DNA of 64,000 nt from Archaeoglobus neptunius (GCF_016757965.1 NZ_JAEKIW010000001.1:124001-188000), one strand, 5' to 3'; counted from the stretch's first letter, positions 51,178 through 60,523 are shown. A program made the numbers and translations. The notes: generated by a model from the sequence alone, not told the origin.

Positions 51178-51810
51178 ATGAAAATGCCAAAAAACCTTGA
51201 TGAGATTAAGAATCACTTCGGTGATCTGATCGACGAAGTTACAGCAAAACTGCTTGAGAACTATGCAAAAGGAGAGGAAAATGAAACTCATGCCGGGAAA
51301 TATGGAAGGGTGACGGTTAGGGGGAGGGTTGTAAAAGTATTTCCAATCAGACATTTCAGCAAAAACGGCAGAGATGGAAAGGTTTGCTCGGTCATAATTG
51401 AAGATGATTGCAGGATCAATTTTTGGAACGATGCTGCGGAACTTATAGAGGCCGGCGATGTGGTAGAGGGCGTTATTTTGAGGGTTAGGGGATGGTTCAG
51501 AAATGGAGAGGTGCAGGTCAACAGCATTTCCGAAGTTGAGATCGAAACGGATTTCGTTGAAATCTCTCAGCTTGAGAAATACAGGGGAAGGAGGGTAAAT
51601 CTCAGAGGATGGGTAAGCGGAATCGGTGACCCTGAAAAAGCAGAGGAAATATTTATTTCAGACAAGACCGGGAGGGTCAGGGTGGCTCTGGAAGACAAGG
51701 AGGTTTACTTCAAAGCCGATATCGGAAGCTATATTGAAGTTTTCAATGGGATCGTAACGAATGGTGGGGTTTATGTGGATAAAAACTCCAGGGTGAGATT
51801 CGGTGAATAG
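51178..51810 (+). CDS. two-OB-fold nucleic-acid-binding protein (RPA-like)
   Basis: 210 residues from ATG 51178 (a TTG frame from 51142 would overlap the small gene). An N-terminal helical part is followed by OB fold 1 (GRVTVRGRVVKVFPIRHF, GKVCSVIIEDDCRINFWNDAAELIEAGDVVEGVILRVRGWFRNGEVQVNSISEVE) and OB fold 2 (YRGRRVNLRGWVSGIGDPEKAEEIFISDKTGRVRVAL). The pattern is that of archaeal RPA/SSB-like proteins. Its last 40 bases overlap the convergent GIY-YIG-like gene. Confidence 0.72.
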   Translation: MKMPKNLDEIKNHFGDLIDEVTAKLLENYAKGEENETHAGKYGRVTVRGRVVKVFPIRHFSKNGRDGKVCSVIIEDDCRINFWNDAAELIEAGDVVEGVILRVRGWFRNGEVQVNSISEVEIETDFVEISQLEKYRGRRVNLRGWVSGIGDPEKAEEIFISDKTGRVRVALEDKEVYFKADIGSYIEVFNGIVTNGGVYVDKNSRVRFGE

Positions 51811-52127
51811 AAGAGGTGCGACCAGCACCTGCAGTCAGAACATCCAAAATTCCTGATTCCTTCAAGCACCTCACCCAGTTTCAGAGCTACATTGCACTCC
51901 GACTCCTTCAGAATTACAGCACCAATTGCGCACATTATGCTCGAAATGTAATCTATGTGCCACCTCGTTGCTTTTTTCTCGGCAAAATGTCTTCTTATCC
52001 TGTGGACTCCATTATTTGCGCTTCCGACGTAGTAGTAGTAACCGGCCCTGAAGGTCACTCTTCCCAGACTGCCAACTTTAAGTTTGATGTCAGTATCATT
52101 TTGAAGTATTACAATGTAGGAGACCAC
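51771..52127 (-). CDS. DUF123 GIY-YIG-like nuclease-fold protein
   Basis: 118 residues: FRAGYYYYVGSANNGVHRIRRHFAEKKATRWHIDYI and a late CSDCRCWSHLFY match DUF123, a circularly permuted GIY-YIG-like family. Some archaeal homologues are fused to endonuclease III, suggesting a repair role. GTG start. Its 3' end overlaps the OB-fold gene by 40 bases, an unusually long convergent overlap. Confidence 0.78.
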   Translation of the reverse strand: MVSYIVILQNDTDIKLKVGSLGRVTFRAGYYYYVGSANNGVHRIRRHFAEKKATRWHIDYISSIMCAIGAVILKESECNVALKLGEVLEGIRNFGCSDCRCWSHLFYSPNLTLEFLST

Positions 52128-52178
52128 AGAAATTCATGCTCGCTAAATTTTTAAAATATCTCCTTACCTTTTAATCGC

Positions 52179-53123
52179 ATGAAAAGGTACACAGTCCTAG
52201 TCATAGCCCTGCTCTTCGCTTGCTGTGCAGGGCAGATTGCGGAGTTCAGCTCTCTTTCTCATGAAGAATACTGCAGCAAAGTTTGGAGGTATGATGTCGA
52301 ATGTGCTGTTGAGCACATGCTTACCGATAAAGAGGTTAGCAAGGTCGCATCTCTGGCTGAAACCCTGAAAGGTGAAAACTGCAAAGACACTGCCTGGAAC
52401 ATTCTCGAGTGGGAGGACGAAAATCTTCAATATGATTACGAAAAAGCATCACTGCCACCACCTCAGATTGTGATAGGTGGAGGAAGTGTTGAGGTCCACG
52501 ACACCGGGAGAAGGATACAGACTCCCGCTGAGACGGTATCGCTCAGGAAAGGAATTTGCACGGACTACGCAATTTTGACTCTTGCGCTGCTTAAAGGAGC
52601 AGGTTGTGACGGTTATCTGGTAAATGTGACATTCGAAAAAGGAGAAGGGCATGTTGCGGCTGCAATACTGCTAAACGGGACCTTTTTCATACTCGACCAG
52701 CACCTGCCTCCACTCGATCCCGGCAGTTACTACAAAAAGTGGCTGGAAGAGGGGAGAAAGGTCAAGTTTGCTGAGGTTTACTACGGTAACACGACAGTTG
52801 GTCTTGATTTCTCGCATGGGTACAGCCTCAGTGAAAGTGATGCCGATAAACTTGAGATGCTTGTAGCAGATATGTTCAGACACACCGGCCTGAAAGAGGA
52901 TCCGAGGCTGAGTGGAAAAATGCTCCCTCCCGGCTACAGAGATGGGAAAGTCATAAAACTTACACTCGGGATGGCTGAATACTACCATCCGGAATTCAAA
53001 ATGCAATTTGCCAGATATATATTCAAGCTGCTTAATGAAAAAAATGATAATTTTCGAGCTTTTAACCTTAAGATAAGTGTACAGAAAGGTGGACTGGAGG
53101 TTGTACTTTACGTTGCCAGGTAG
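52179..53123 (+). CDS. secreted transglutaminase-like protein (possible lipoprotein)
   Basis: 314 residues. The N-terminal signal (MKRYTVLVIALLFACCAG) contains FACC, which may serve as a lipobox. The core has the transglutaminase/protease-like triad: Cys in KGICTDYAILTLALLKGAG, His in GEGHVAAAIL, Asp in FFILDQH. Role unknown; an outer-surface peptidase or linker is plausible. Not similar to the transglutaminase-like protein at 36222 beyond the fold motifs. Own TATA-like element in 52140-52170. Confidence 0.72.
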   Translation: MKRYTVLVIALLFACCAGQIAEFSSLSHEEYCSKVWRYDVECAVEHMLTDKEVSKVASLAETLKGENCKDTAWNILEWEDENLQYDYEKASLPPPQIVIGGGSVEVHDTGRRIQTPAETVSLRKGICTDYAILTLALLKGAGCDGYLVNVTFEKGEGHVAAAILLNGTFFILDQHLPPLDPGSYYKKWLEEGRKVKFAEVYYGNTTVGLDFSHGYSLSESDADKLEMLVADMFRHTGLKEDPRLSGKMLPPGYRDGKVIKLTLGMAEYYHPEFKMQFARYIFKLLNEKNDNFRAFNLKISVQKGGLEVVLYVAR

Positions 53124-53158
53124 TAAGAGTTATTTATTACACCGCCAAATATCAGGGT

Positions 53159-53650
53159 GTGAGAGTGTACGTCATCGACTCCAGTGCCATCTTTCAGAGA
53201 AAGGCCGTTTACGCTAACATGGTGACCGTGCCGGAGGTAGCGGCAGAGATACTTGATGAAGCTTCAGCACTCTACTTCAGCATAAAAAATCTCAGAGTTG
53301 AGGAGGCCACGGATGAGGGAGTTAACAAAGTCATAGAAGCTGCAAGAAAGACAGGAGATATCCACAAACTGTCTCAGACAGATATAAAGGTTCTCGCAAA
53401 GGCAATTGACGAAATGGAAAAAGGAAACGATGTTGTACTCGTGACTGACGATTACGCAATTCAGAATGTGGCCATGAGCCTCGGTATAAAGTTCGACTCA
53501 ATTCTGCATCGGCAGATATCAAAAGAGTTTAAATGGATAAAGGTATGTAGAGGATGTGGTAGAAAAATTGATTCCGACATCTGCCCCGTTTGCGGGAGTG
53601 AGGCAATAATTAGGAGGGTTAAAAATGACAAAAATAGAGACCTTGGTTGA
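53159..53650 (+). CDS. nob1: rRNA maturation endonuclease Nob1
   Basis: 163 residues: PIN domain with acidic residues (VYVIDSSAIF, VPEVAAEILDE, LSQTDIKVLAKAIDE, LVTDDYAIQNVA) and a C-terminal zinc ribbon (CRGCGRKIDSDICPVCG). Nob1 cuts the 3' end of 16S rRNA. GTG start. Its end overlaps the gfcR start by 26 bases, so the two are coupled. Confidence 0.9.
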   Translation: MRVYVIDSSAIFQRKAVYANMVTVPEVAAEILDEASALYFSIKNLRVEEATDEGVNKVIEAARKTGDIHKLSQTDIKVLAKAIDEMEKGNDVVLVTDDYAIQNVAMSLGIKFDSILHRQISKEFKWIKVCRGCGRKIDSDICPVCGSEAIIRRVKNDKNRDLG

Positions 53651-54212
53651 AAGAGCGAGAAAACTGAAGGAGAAAGGCCTGACAACCGAAGAAATTGCGG
53701 ATGAACTTAACGTTTCAAGAGAAACCGCAATGTGGCTGATTACAAGAGTCAGTGAAACTCCCCCCTCAGACATCTATGTCGAGTGGAGAAAACTCACGAA
53801 ACCGTCGAGGTTGAGACATCTTGCTTCGGCAATAGCCGATATGATACGGGAGGAGGTATCCGAAAGGGTTGATGCTGTTGTTGGAATTGCGACAAGCGGG
53901 ATTCCTCTGGCGTCAATGGTTGCAGAGGAGTTAGGTTGCGATCTTGCAATTTACTACCCCCGGAAGTTCAAAACTGAAGAAGAGAGGCCGAGAGGTGGAA
54001 TACTGAGTGAGAATTTTGCCAGGGTGATCGGCAAGAACTGCGTTATTATTGATGATATAATATCGACGGGCAGATCCATCAAGGAGGCTGCAGAAATTAT
54101 AGAGGCACATGAGGGTAGAGCTCTTTGCGCTGCAGTGATTGTGAACAAAAGAGGCGGGGATGAGATAGACTCCCTCCCAGTACTGAGTATGCTGAAAATA
54201 CTGAGGATATAA
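53625..54212 (+). CDS. gfcR: GfcR-like HTH and PRTase-fold regulator
   Basis: 195 residues: N-terminal helix-turn-helix (KEKGLTTEEIADELNVSRETAMWLIT) fused to an orotate-phosphoribosyltransferase-like domain (VVGIATSGIPLASMVAEEL, and the PRPP loop VIIDDIISTGRSIKEAAEII). This matches the archaeal GfcR/PyrE-like regulators that sense a phosphoribosyl ligand. In haloarchaea GfcR controls sugar catabolism; here the regulon is unknown. The aglJ start overlaps its stop (TAATG). Confidence 0.82.
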   Translation: MTKIETLVERARKLKEKGLTTEEIADELNVSRETAMWLITRVSETPPSDIYVEWRKLTKPSRLRHLASAIADMIREEVSERVDAVVGIATSGIPLASMVAEELGCDLAIYYPRKFKTEEERPRGGILSENFARVIGKNCVIIDDIISTGRSIKEAAEIIEAHEGRALCAAVIVNKRGGDEIDSLPVLSMLKILRI

Positions 54213-55129
54213 TGGATGTCACGGTTGTTATTCCAACCCTGAATGAGGAGGAGGCGATTGGTGAGGTAGTCGAAGGTTTCGTCCGTCAGGGATTTAAGGT
54301 TCTCGTCATTGACGGAAACAGCAAGGACAGAACGAGAGAAATAGCACGGCAAATGGGTGCTGAGGTTGTGGTTCAGACCGGGAAAGGAAAAGGTCAGGCA
54401 GTGGCAGAGGCTTTTGAAATCGTCAACAGCGAAGTTCTGGTTCTGGTAGATGGAGACGGGAGTTATCTGCCGGAAGAAGTTACAAAGCTGCTTGAACCAA
54501 TAAATAGAGGTCTGGCAGACCACGTGGTGGGTAACAGGTTTGCCAACTATGAAAAGGGAGCTTTCACAAGATTAAACCTCGTTGGCAACAAAATTCTGAA
54601 CTTTTTCTTCAGATTTGCCTATGGTATCGAGCTCAGGGACATTCTGTCCGGATACAGGGCATTGAAAAGGGAGGTTTATAAAAACGTGGAGTTGAAAAAA
54701 GCAGGATTCGAAATTGAAACTGAACTCACCGTTGAAACAATTGCCAAAGGGTTCAGAATTCTCGAAATTCCGATAACATACAGAAAAAGAGGTGGAAAAA
54801 CCAAACTAAACCCTCTGATGGACGGTTTCAGAATCGGGAAGACGATATATGAACTGATGAGCAGGTACAGTCCTGCCAGATACCTTTACATCATTGGACT
54901 GATTTTCATTTTTGCAGGCATACTTTCAGGTGGCTACGTGGTTTATCAGTGGTTTCACAGAATTACCCACTATCTAATGGCGATCCTGACATCTCTGTTC
55001 ATTATCACCGGAGTCCAGCTCATAATGTTCGGACTGATTGCAGACTTCATATTCAGAAGTAATGTGGAGTTTCGCAAGGAGTTAAGAAGAATCAGAGAGG
55101 CGATGGAATTTGAACGTAAGGGAGATTGA
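54212..55129 (+). CDS. aglJ: AglJ-like dolichyl-phosphate hexosyltransferase
   Basis: 305 residues: GT-A fold family 2 (VTVVIPTLNEEEAIGEVVEGF, VLVIDGNSKDRTREIARQMGAEVV, LVLVDGDGSYLPEEV, DILSGYRALKREVYKNV, FEIETELTVETIAKGFRILEIPITYRKR) and two C-terminal membrane helices (about 225-245, 260-282). AglJ adds the first sugar to dolichol phosphate for N-glycans, upstream of AglB. Other DPM1/DPG-synthase-like roles are possible. Its 3' end overlaps mqnE by 20 bases. Confidence 0.8.
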   Translation: MDVTVVIPTLNEEEAIGEVVEGFVRQGFKVLVIDGNSKDRTREIARQMGAEVVVQTGKGKGQAVAEAFEIVNSEVLVLVDGDGSYLPEEVTKLLEPINRGLADHVVGNRFANYEKGAFTRLNLVGNKILNFFFRFAYGIELRDILSGYRALKREVYKNVELKKAGFEIETELTVETIAKGFRILEIPITYRKRGGKTKLNPLMDGFRIGKTIYELMSRYSPARYLYIIGLIFIFAGILSGGYVVYQWFHRITHYLMAILTSLFIITGVQLIMFGLIADFIFRSNVEFRKELRRIREAMEFERKGD

Positions 55130-56117
55130 AAGGCTGTTTGAACAAAATCTGCACGATCTCGGGAAAATTGCGGATTCGATAAATGACTGCGTCATGTTCG
55201 TCATTAACAGACATATAAACTACACGGATATCTGCATCTCCCGCTGCCCGCTTTGTGCATTCAATAACAGGGAGAGGTATCTCCTGACAATCGACGAAGT
55301 TGTGAAAAAGGCCAGAGAAGCTTACAGTGAGGGGGCAACAGAGTTTCATATTGTTGGAGGTCACAATCCTGAACTCAGTGTGGAGTATTTCGAAGAGATG
55401 TTCAGAAGAATAAAGAAAGAGATGCCCGATGCCGTTATTAAAGCTTTAACGGCAACTGAAGTGTACTACTATGCCAAAAAGAATAAAATGAGTGTAAAGG
55501 AATTTTTAAACCGTCTGAAGGATGCCGGACTGGAAGCAATGCCGGGTGGCGGTGCGGAGATTCTTGTGGACGAGGTCAGAAGGAGAATCAGCCCGAACAA
55601 GTGCAGCAGTGAGGAGTGGCTGAGGGTTATGGAGACCGCTCACAAGCTTGGGATAAGGAGTAATGCAACAATGCTCTTCGGACATGTGGAGAGTATAAGG
55701 CACAGGGCAATTCACCTTTACAAGCTGAGAAAGCTTCAGGAAAGAACAGGAGGGTTCATATCGTTCATACCGCTCGTTTATCATCCTGAAAACACACCTT
55801 TGAATGATATTGTGAAAGAGAAAACAGACGCTGTGGACATTCTGAAAACGATCGCAGTTTCAAGGATAGTTCTGGACAATTTCAAGAGTATCAGAGCTTA
55901 CTGGGTTATGCTTGGGGAAAGATTGACCGAGGTGGCTGTGAGGTACGGGGCGAATGATATAGACGGAACAATCATGGGTGAAAAAATCACGCATGCTGCA
56001 GGAGCAAAAACGCCGGAAGGTTTGACGGTGGATAGGCTGATTGAGATTGGAAAGAGTGCAGGAAAGAGAGTTGGGCAGAGGGATACGTTCTGCAACATCA
56101 TAAGGTGGTATACCTGA
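55110..56117 (+). CDS. mqnE: aminofutalosine synthase MqnE
   Basis: 335 residues from TTG 55110, inside the end of aglJ; no in-frame ATG lies near the conserved N-terminus. The radical SAM motif CISRCPLCAF binds the [4Fe-4S] cluster; THEFHIVGGHNPEL-like EFHIVGGHNPELS is typical of the CofH/MqnE/MqnC group. It makes 6-amino-6-deoxyfutalosine in the futalosine pathway to menaquinone. MqnA and MqnC follow, which supports this over CofH. It shares an identical 107-base segment with mqnC (55540-55646). Confidence 0.85.
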   Translation: MNVREIERLFEQNLHDLGKIADSINDCVMFVINRHINYTDICISRCPLCAFNNRERYLLTIDEVVKKAREAYSEGATEFHIVGGHNPELSVEYFEEMFRRIKKEMPDAVIKALTATEVYYYAKKNKMSVKEFLNRLKDAGLEAMPGGGAEILVDEVRRRISPNKCSSEEWLRVMETAHKLGIRSNATMLFGHVESIRHRAIHLYKLRKLQERTGGFISFIPLVYHPENTPLNDIVKEKTDAVDILKTIAVSRIVLDNFKSIRAYWVMLGERLTEVAVRYGANDIDGTIMGEKITHAAGAKTPEGLTVDRLIEIGKSAGKRVGQRDTFCNIIRWYT

Positions 56118-56125
56118 GGGATGGG

Positions 56126-56863
56126 ATGAAGGTCGGAAAATTTGGATACCTCAACAACTTTCTGCCATACTACTTTCTCAACGGGGTCGAGGTTGTTGAA
56201 GCAACGCCAAAGGATATGGCATCCAAGCTTTTGAACGGACAGATAGACTACGCTCCCATTCCTGCCTTTTTCTATCTTTCCAGAAAAGATCTACTGAGAC
56301 ACTACAGATTTTGTGTTGCCTCTTTCGGGAAAGTACTCAGCGTTGTTGTCGTTTCAAGGGAAAAAGAACTTGACGATGGCCCAATTGCAATAACGAAGGA
56401 TAGCATGACATCCGTAAGCCTTCTGAAAATAATTCTGAGGGAGAGGGGGCTGAGAAACAGACTTGTACCGATGAAAACTGCCATAGCCCAGGAAATGCTG
56501 GAAAGATGCAGACACGCTCTTGTAATAGGAGATGAGGCTATAAAGGCAAGAATGATATACAGAGTTGTGATGGATCTGGGTGAAGAGTGGTACGACCTGA
56601 CATCACTTCCGATGGTTTTCGGAATTTCTGCTTCTCTGAAAAACGTGGATGCTTCAAATCTGGATTCAAGGATACTGGAATCTCTCAACAAAGCTTACGA
56701 GAACATTGAGAGCGTTCTTGAAGACGCCGAAAAAACATTTAAGATGCCGAGGGAGTTTCTGATTGAATACTTCAGAACCCTCAGGTTTGAACTTGGGGGT
56801 AAGGAGAGGAGGGGACTGAATGAGTTTGAGAAGTACTGCAGAGACTGTGGACTACTTCGGTAA
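56126..56863 (+). CDS. mqnA: chorismate dehydratase MqnA
   Basis: 245 residues from ATG 56126. The periplasmic-binding-protein-like fold is shown by VGKFGYLNNFLPYYFL, LLNGQIDYAPIPAFFYL, GPIAITKDSMTSVSLLKIILRE, ALVIGDEAIKA and YDLTSLPMVFGI. It dehydrates chorismate to 3-enolpyruvylbenzoate, the first futalosine-pathway step. It lies between mqnE and mqnC, overlapping the latter by 44 bases. Confidence 0.9.
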   Translation: MKVGKFGYLNNFLPYYFLNGVEVVEATPKDMASKLLNGQIDYAPIPAFFYLSRKDLLRHYRFCVASFGKVLSVVVVSREKELDDGPIAITKDSMTSVSLLKIILRERGLRNRLVPMKTAIAQEMLERCRHALVIGDEAIKARMIYRVVMDLGEEWYDLTSLPMVFGISASLKNVDASNLDSRILESLNKAYENIESVLEDAEKTFKMPREFLIEYFRTLRFELGGKERRGLNEFEKYCRDCGLLR

Positions 56864-57887
56864 AGACATTGGCAAAAAGGAGGCTTTGAAACTTTTTGAA
56901 ATGGACATACACGACGTGGGCCGTATTGCTGATGAAATAAGGAGACAGAAGTGCGGAGACCTTGTCACATTTGTCATTGATACAAACATCAACTACACCA
57001 ATGTGTGCGTTTCAAAGTGCAGGTTCTGCGCTTTCTATGCCAGAAATGGGGGCTACGTGCTACCCTACGAGGAGATACTGAAAAGGATTGGGGAGGCTGC
57101 AAATATCGGTGCAACGCAAATCATGCTGCAGGGTGGTTTGAATCCGGAACTTGGTATTGAGTGGTTTGAGGTTTTGTTCAGGAAAATCAAGGAGAGATAT
57201 CCGGGTGTGCATATCCACAGTCTTTCTCCTCCGGAAATAGTTTTTCTCGCAAAAACTGAGAAGATGAGCGAGAGAGAGGTTCTGGAGAGGTTGAAAAGTG
57301 CTGGCCTCGACTCCCTGCCGGGTGGCGGTGCGGAGATTCTTGTGGACGAGGTCAGAAGGAGAATCAGCCCGAACAAGTGCAGCAGTGAGGAGTGGCTGAG
57401 GGTTATGGAGACCGCTCACAAGATGGGAATTCCAACCACTGCCACAATGATGTTCGGGCATGTGGAGAGCAACAAGGACATACTGGATCATCTGCTCAAG
57501 CTTAGAGAGCTGCAAAAGAAGACGGGGGGTTTTACTGCCTTCATCCCCTGGACCTTCCAGCCGGGCAACACTGATCTCTACTGTGAGATAAAAAGACCGG
57601 TGTCCCCTCTGAGATATCTCCAGGTTCTGGCCATTTCCCGGATAGTTCTTCACAACTTCAGGAATATTCAGGCCTCATGGCTGACACAGGGGTTTGACAT
57701 CGCAACCCTGAGCCTGTTTTTCGGGGCCAACGATTTCGGCGGAACGATGCTTGAAGAGAATGTGGTGAAAGCTACAGGCAAGGCGTTCAGACCTGCAAGG
57801 GTGGATGAGATAGTAAAAGCCGTTAAGGCCGTGGGTAGACCCGTTGCCCTGAGAGACACGTACTACAAAATTCTGGAGTGGTTCTGA
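56820..57887 (+). CDS. mqnC: cyclic dehypoxanthine futalosine synthase MqnC
   Basis: 355 residues with the radical SAM motif CVSKCRFCAFY, IMLQGGLNPELGIEWFEVLF, FTAFIPWTFQPGNT and FFGANDFGGTMLEENV. It cyclises dehypoxanthine futalosine on the way to menaquinone. GGAGAGGAGGGG sits before its ATG within mqnA. It carries a 107-base segment (57316-57422) identical to mqnE. Confidence 0.9.
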   Translation: MSLRSTAETVDYFGKDIGKKEALKLFEMDIHDVGRIADEIRRQKCGDLVTFVIDTNINYTNVCVSKCRFCAFYARNGGYVLPYEEILKRIGEAANIGATQIMLQGGLNPELGIEWFEVLFRKIKERYPGVHIHSLSPPEIVFLAKTEKMSEREVLERLKSAGLDSLPGGGAEILVDEVRRRISPNKCSSEEWLRVMETAHKMGIPTTATMMFGHVESNKDILDHLLKLRELQKKTGGFTAFIPWTFQPGNTDLYCEIKRPVSPLRYLQVLAISRIVLHNFRNIQASWLTQGFDIATLSLFFGANDFGGTMLEENVVKATGKAFRPARVDEIVKAVKAVGRPVALRDTYYKILEWF

Positions 57888-58333
57888 TGCTTGAGAGTAT
57901 AAAAAAGCTTATCGAAAAATACGGATTGGTTGCAGAGGTTGAGGAAATAAATCCTGCTGATTTGAGGCTGGATTTAAGAGCCAGATGGAAGTGCATGTTC
58001 GGGTGCGATAGCTATGGAAAGCCGTCGTGCCCACCCAATGTTCCGGACTATGACGAGTGTGTGAGATTCGTTACTTCCTACAAAAGGGCATTTCTGTTCA
58101 GGTTCAAGATTGAGAAAATCGAGGATATCAGAAAAGCTCAGGAGTTTATGATTGAGGCGGAGATGAGTCTTAAAAAACCTTACGCTCTTTCAACTTTCCC
58201 GGGAGGGTGTATGATCTGTGAAGAGTGCAGTGGAAGGTGCAGCAAGGTGAGACCTTCTCTCTCCGCACTGTGCATAGATGCTTCAGGGTTCAACATCAAA
58301 GAAGAGATGGTTGCCATACTTTTTGTCGAATAA
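57887..58333 (+). CDS. DUF2284 metal-binding protein
   Basis: 148 residues, ATG overlapping the mqnC stop (TGATG). Cysteine-rich: RWKCMFGCDSYGKPSCPPNVPDYDEC and GGCMICEECSGRCSKV, typical of DUF2284, which may bind an iron-sulfur cluster. Function unknown. Co-transcription with mqn genes suggests a link to quinone metabolism, but DUF2284 genes occur in many contexts. Confidence 0.78.
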   Translation: MLESIKKLIEKYGLVAEVEEINPADLRLDLRARWKCMFGCDSYGKPSCPPNVPDYDECVRFVTSYKRAFLFRFKIEKIEDIRKAQEFMIEAEMSLKKPYALSTFPGGCMICEECSGRCSKVRPSLSALCIDASGFNIKEEMVAILFVE

Positions 58334-58337
58334 ATAT

Positions 58338-59765
58338 TTACCTGTTTTTTATCCGGAAAGCTGCGAGGAATAGTAACATCTCAATCACAGAAACAGGAAA
58401 GGCAAAATTCGCAAAACTCTGTTTCAGCAGCAGTGTTGCAAATCCGCCAGAAGCAATGGGCAGGAAGACCACCACCAGTGAAATGAAAAACGAAATCGCA
58501 GACTCCACATTGATGGGGTCGTTAGAAATCCTGCTTGAGAAGGTGACTGCTACAAGTATCACGGCCAATCCGGTGGGGACAATAGATAGAGCGTTCACAA
58601 CGTTACCGCCTCTGCAGTATACTGCAGCGATTATGATGGCCAGGGAGAGGAGATAAACAAACAGAGAAGAAACAACTTTCGATATTCTGACTTCTTGCTC
58701 CGTGAGTGGTAGTGAGTGCGTATAACTGCTCCTGTCCAGCACGGTAAATGTTGAAGCTGTTGCAACGGTCATTATCTGCATAACAGCAACACTCAGTATC
58801 TCAGAGCCTTTGAAGAAGAAGAGGAGGTATATCAGACCGTTAAAGAGTGGCAAGAAAGCTATGACTGCCATCTGAGGACTTCTGAACAGCAGTTTGAAAT
58901 CCTTGACGACCATCGCTGCAAGTCTACCAGTTTTCTTAACTTTCCAGATGGTCTTCTTCCCGTAAACTTTTGCAAAATTCTCCTGCGCAATTCTATCAAT
59001 GGAGAAAGTAAAAAGAACGGTGGACAGTACCACATACGGCAAACTCATCAGTGCATGGTTGAGATTCAGCGGATCGGAAATCCACATGCTGAACGGGACT
59101 GGGTATATGAAGACATACCTATCCAGCCCTTCTGTCCTGTAGATCAGCAGGATGAGCTGATAGAGGAAGTACACACCATAAAAGGAGAGCATCCACAGTA
59201 CCGTTACTGCTGTTTTAACAATCGAGCCAGTAAGGGAACCGCTCGCATGGATGTTGCTTAACTTTTTTCCGAGCAGAATGTTGATCGCAAGAGAAAACAT
59301 CACTGCGGTTGTATAGGCAATCGCTGCCGGGATTGCAGAAAGAGGATTTCTAATGGTGATGAATCCTACAAACAGCAGGAACCCTGCAATTACGGGCCAG
59401 TCATAGAGGCGAAAAAAGCCCAGCACTCTGACCTTCTCTATTTCTCTTTTGCCAAGTGGAAGGGTGTGAAGGTAGCTGAGATCGAGCTTGAAATAGGAGT
59501 TGGAGAAACTGATACCAAAAAACAGCATTATGATCGTGAGGGAGAGCAGTGAACCGGTGTAATGCTCACTTTCAAACACCATTCCGCAGCTTATAATCAC
59601 GGCCAGACCCAGAAAGATTTTGACGATCAGAGTGTTTGCCCTGAGATATTTGCTGATTCTTTCCGGGTCAGCCCTGCTGTGCTCTACCATATTTCTGATC
59701 ACTGCCTCAGCGTAAACGAGGTCCGCAAAATTATATAGAGGCAATAATCTTCCCAAGATTTTCAT
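58338..59765 (-). CDS. ABC-2-type transporter membrane protein
   Basis: 475 residues from ATG 59765 (a longer frame would run deep into the ATPase gene). About 12 hydrophobic segments in two groups, with a cytoplasmic loop (FAKVYGKKTIWKVKKTGRLAAMVVKDFKLLFRSPQMAVIAFLPLFNG) in the middle, as in ABC-2 exporters. It overlaps the end of the ATPase gene by 35 bases. Substrate unknown; antibiotic, lipid or metabolite export are options. Confidence 0.78.
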   Translation of the reverse strand: MKILGRLLPLYNFADLVYAEAVIRNMVEHSRADPERISKYLRANTLIVKIFLGLAVIISCGMVFESEHYTGSLLSLTIIMLFFGISFSNSYFKLDLSYLHTLPLGKREIEKVRVLGFFRLYDWPVIAGFLLFVGFITIRNPLSAIPAAIAYTTAVMFSLAINILLGKKLSNIHASGSLTGSIVKTAVTVLWMLSFYGVYFLYQLILLIYRTEGLDRYVFIYPVPFSMWISDPLNLNHALMSLPYVVLSTVLFTFSIDRIAQENFAKVYGKKTIWKVKKTGRLAAMVVKDFKLLFRSPQMAVIAFLPLFNGLIYLLFFFKGSEILSVAVMQIMTVATASTFTVLDRSSYTHSLPLTEQEVRISKVVSSLFVYLLSLAIIIAAVYCRGGNVVNALSIVPTGLAVILVAVTFSSRISNDPINVESAISFFISLVVVFLPIASGGFATLLLKQSFANFAFPVSVIEMLLFLAAFRIKNR

Positions 59766-60453
59766 ACTGACCAGTGATTTCCAGAAACACTTCTTCGAGA
59801 CTTTTACCAGCCAGGATCTCATCAATGTTTCCTTCTGCTATCTTCCTTCCACCGTTTATAACCACCACCCTTGTGGCGAGCTTTTCCGCAACATCAAGAA
59901 TGTGGGTCGATAGCAGCACGCCGCCATTCTCGGCCTTTTTTGATATTACCTCCTTGAGGACTCTGGCTGAAAAAACGTCTAATCCGTTAAGCGGCTCGTC
60001 AAGTAACAGGTAGGGTGGATCATGAAGCAAAGCTGCTATAACTGCAACCTTCTTTCTGTTTCCCATTGAGAGGGAAAGGATTGGCCTGGTCATGTAATCC
60101 TCAATTCTGAAAATCCTTACGAGATTTTCAACCCTTTTCTCTACATTTTCGAGCTCTCTAACCGAAATTATGAAGTTGAAGAGTTCTTCCGGAGTCAGAT
60201 GGTCTATCAGGTTCACCTCCTCAGGGACGTAACCAAAAAGATTCTTGGCCTCTTTCGTTCTGGCGTCTACCCCGTCAAACCTTATATCCCCATCATAATC
60301 AACAATTCCCACCAGAGACTTCATTATTGAGCTTTTTCCTGCACCGTTTGGCCCCAGAATTGCCACAACTTCTCCCCTGCCTATCGTGAAGTCAACCCTG
60401 TTCACTGCAATCACTTTTCCGTACTTTACTGTAAGATTGCTAACCTCGATCAC
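59731..60453 (-). CDS. ABC-2-type transporter ATPase
   Basis: 240 residues: ILGPNGAGKSSIMKSLVG, LIDHLTPEELFNFIISVREL, signature SLSMGNRKKVAVIAALLHDPPYLLLDEPLNGLD (LSMGN instead of LSGGQ), LLSTHILDVAEKLATRVVVINGGRKIAEG. CcmA/NatA-type subfamily. It pairs with the membrane protein encoded directly downstream and is followed by no other transport gene. Confidence 0.88.
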   Translation of the reverse strand: MIEVSNLTVKYGKVIAVNRVDFTIGRGEVVAILGPNGAGKSSIMKSLVGIVDYDGDIRFDGVDARTKEAKNLFGYVPEEVNLIDHLTPEELFNFIISVRELENVEKRVENLVRIFRIEDYMTRPILSLSMGNRKKVAVIAALLHDPPYLLLDEPLNGLDVFSARVLKEVISKKAENGGVLLSTHILDVAEKLATRVVVINGGRKIAEGNIDEILAGKSLEEVFLEITGQYENLGKIIASI

Positions 60454-60523
60454 ATTTCATGGCATGCTGTAGCATATTTATGATTTTCGCTATTGAAGTT
60501 CCTGGCAGATATCTCTTCCCGAC

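Noticed and set aside
55110-57887. mqnE and mqnC as cofH/cofG of coenzyme F420 synthesis
   Set aside because: The families are related, but mqnA lies between the two genes, and both proteins have MqnE/MqnC-like features, which points to menaquinone.
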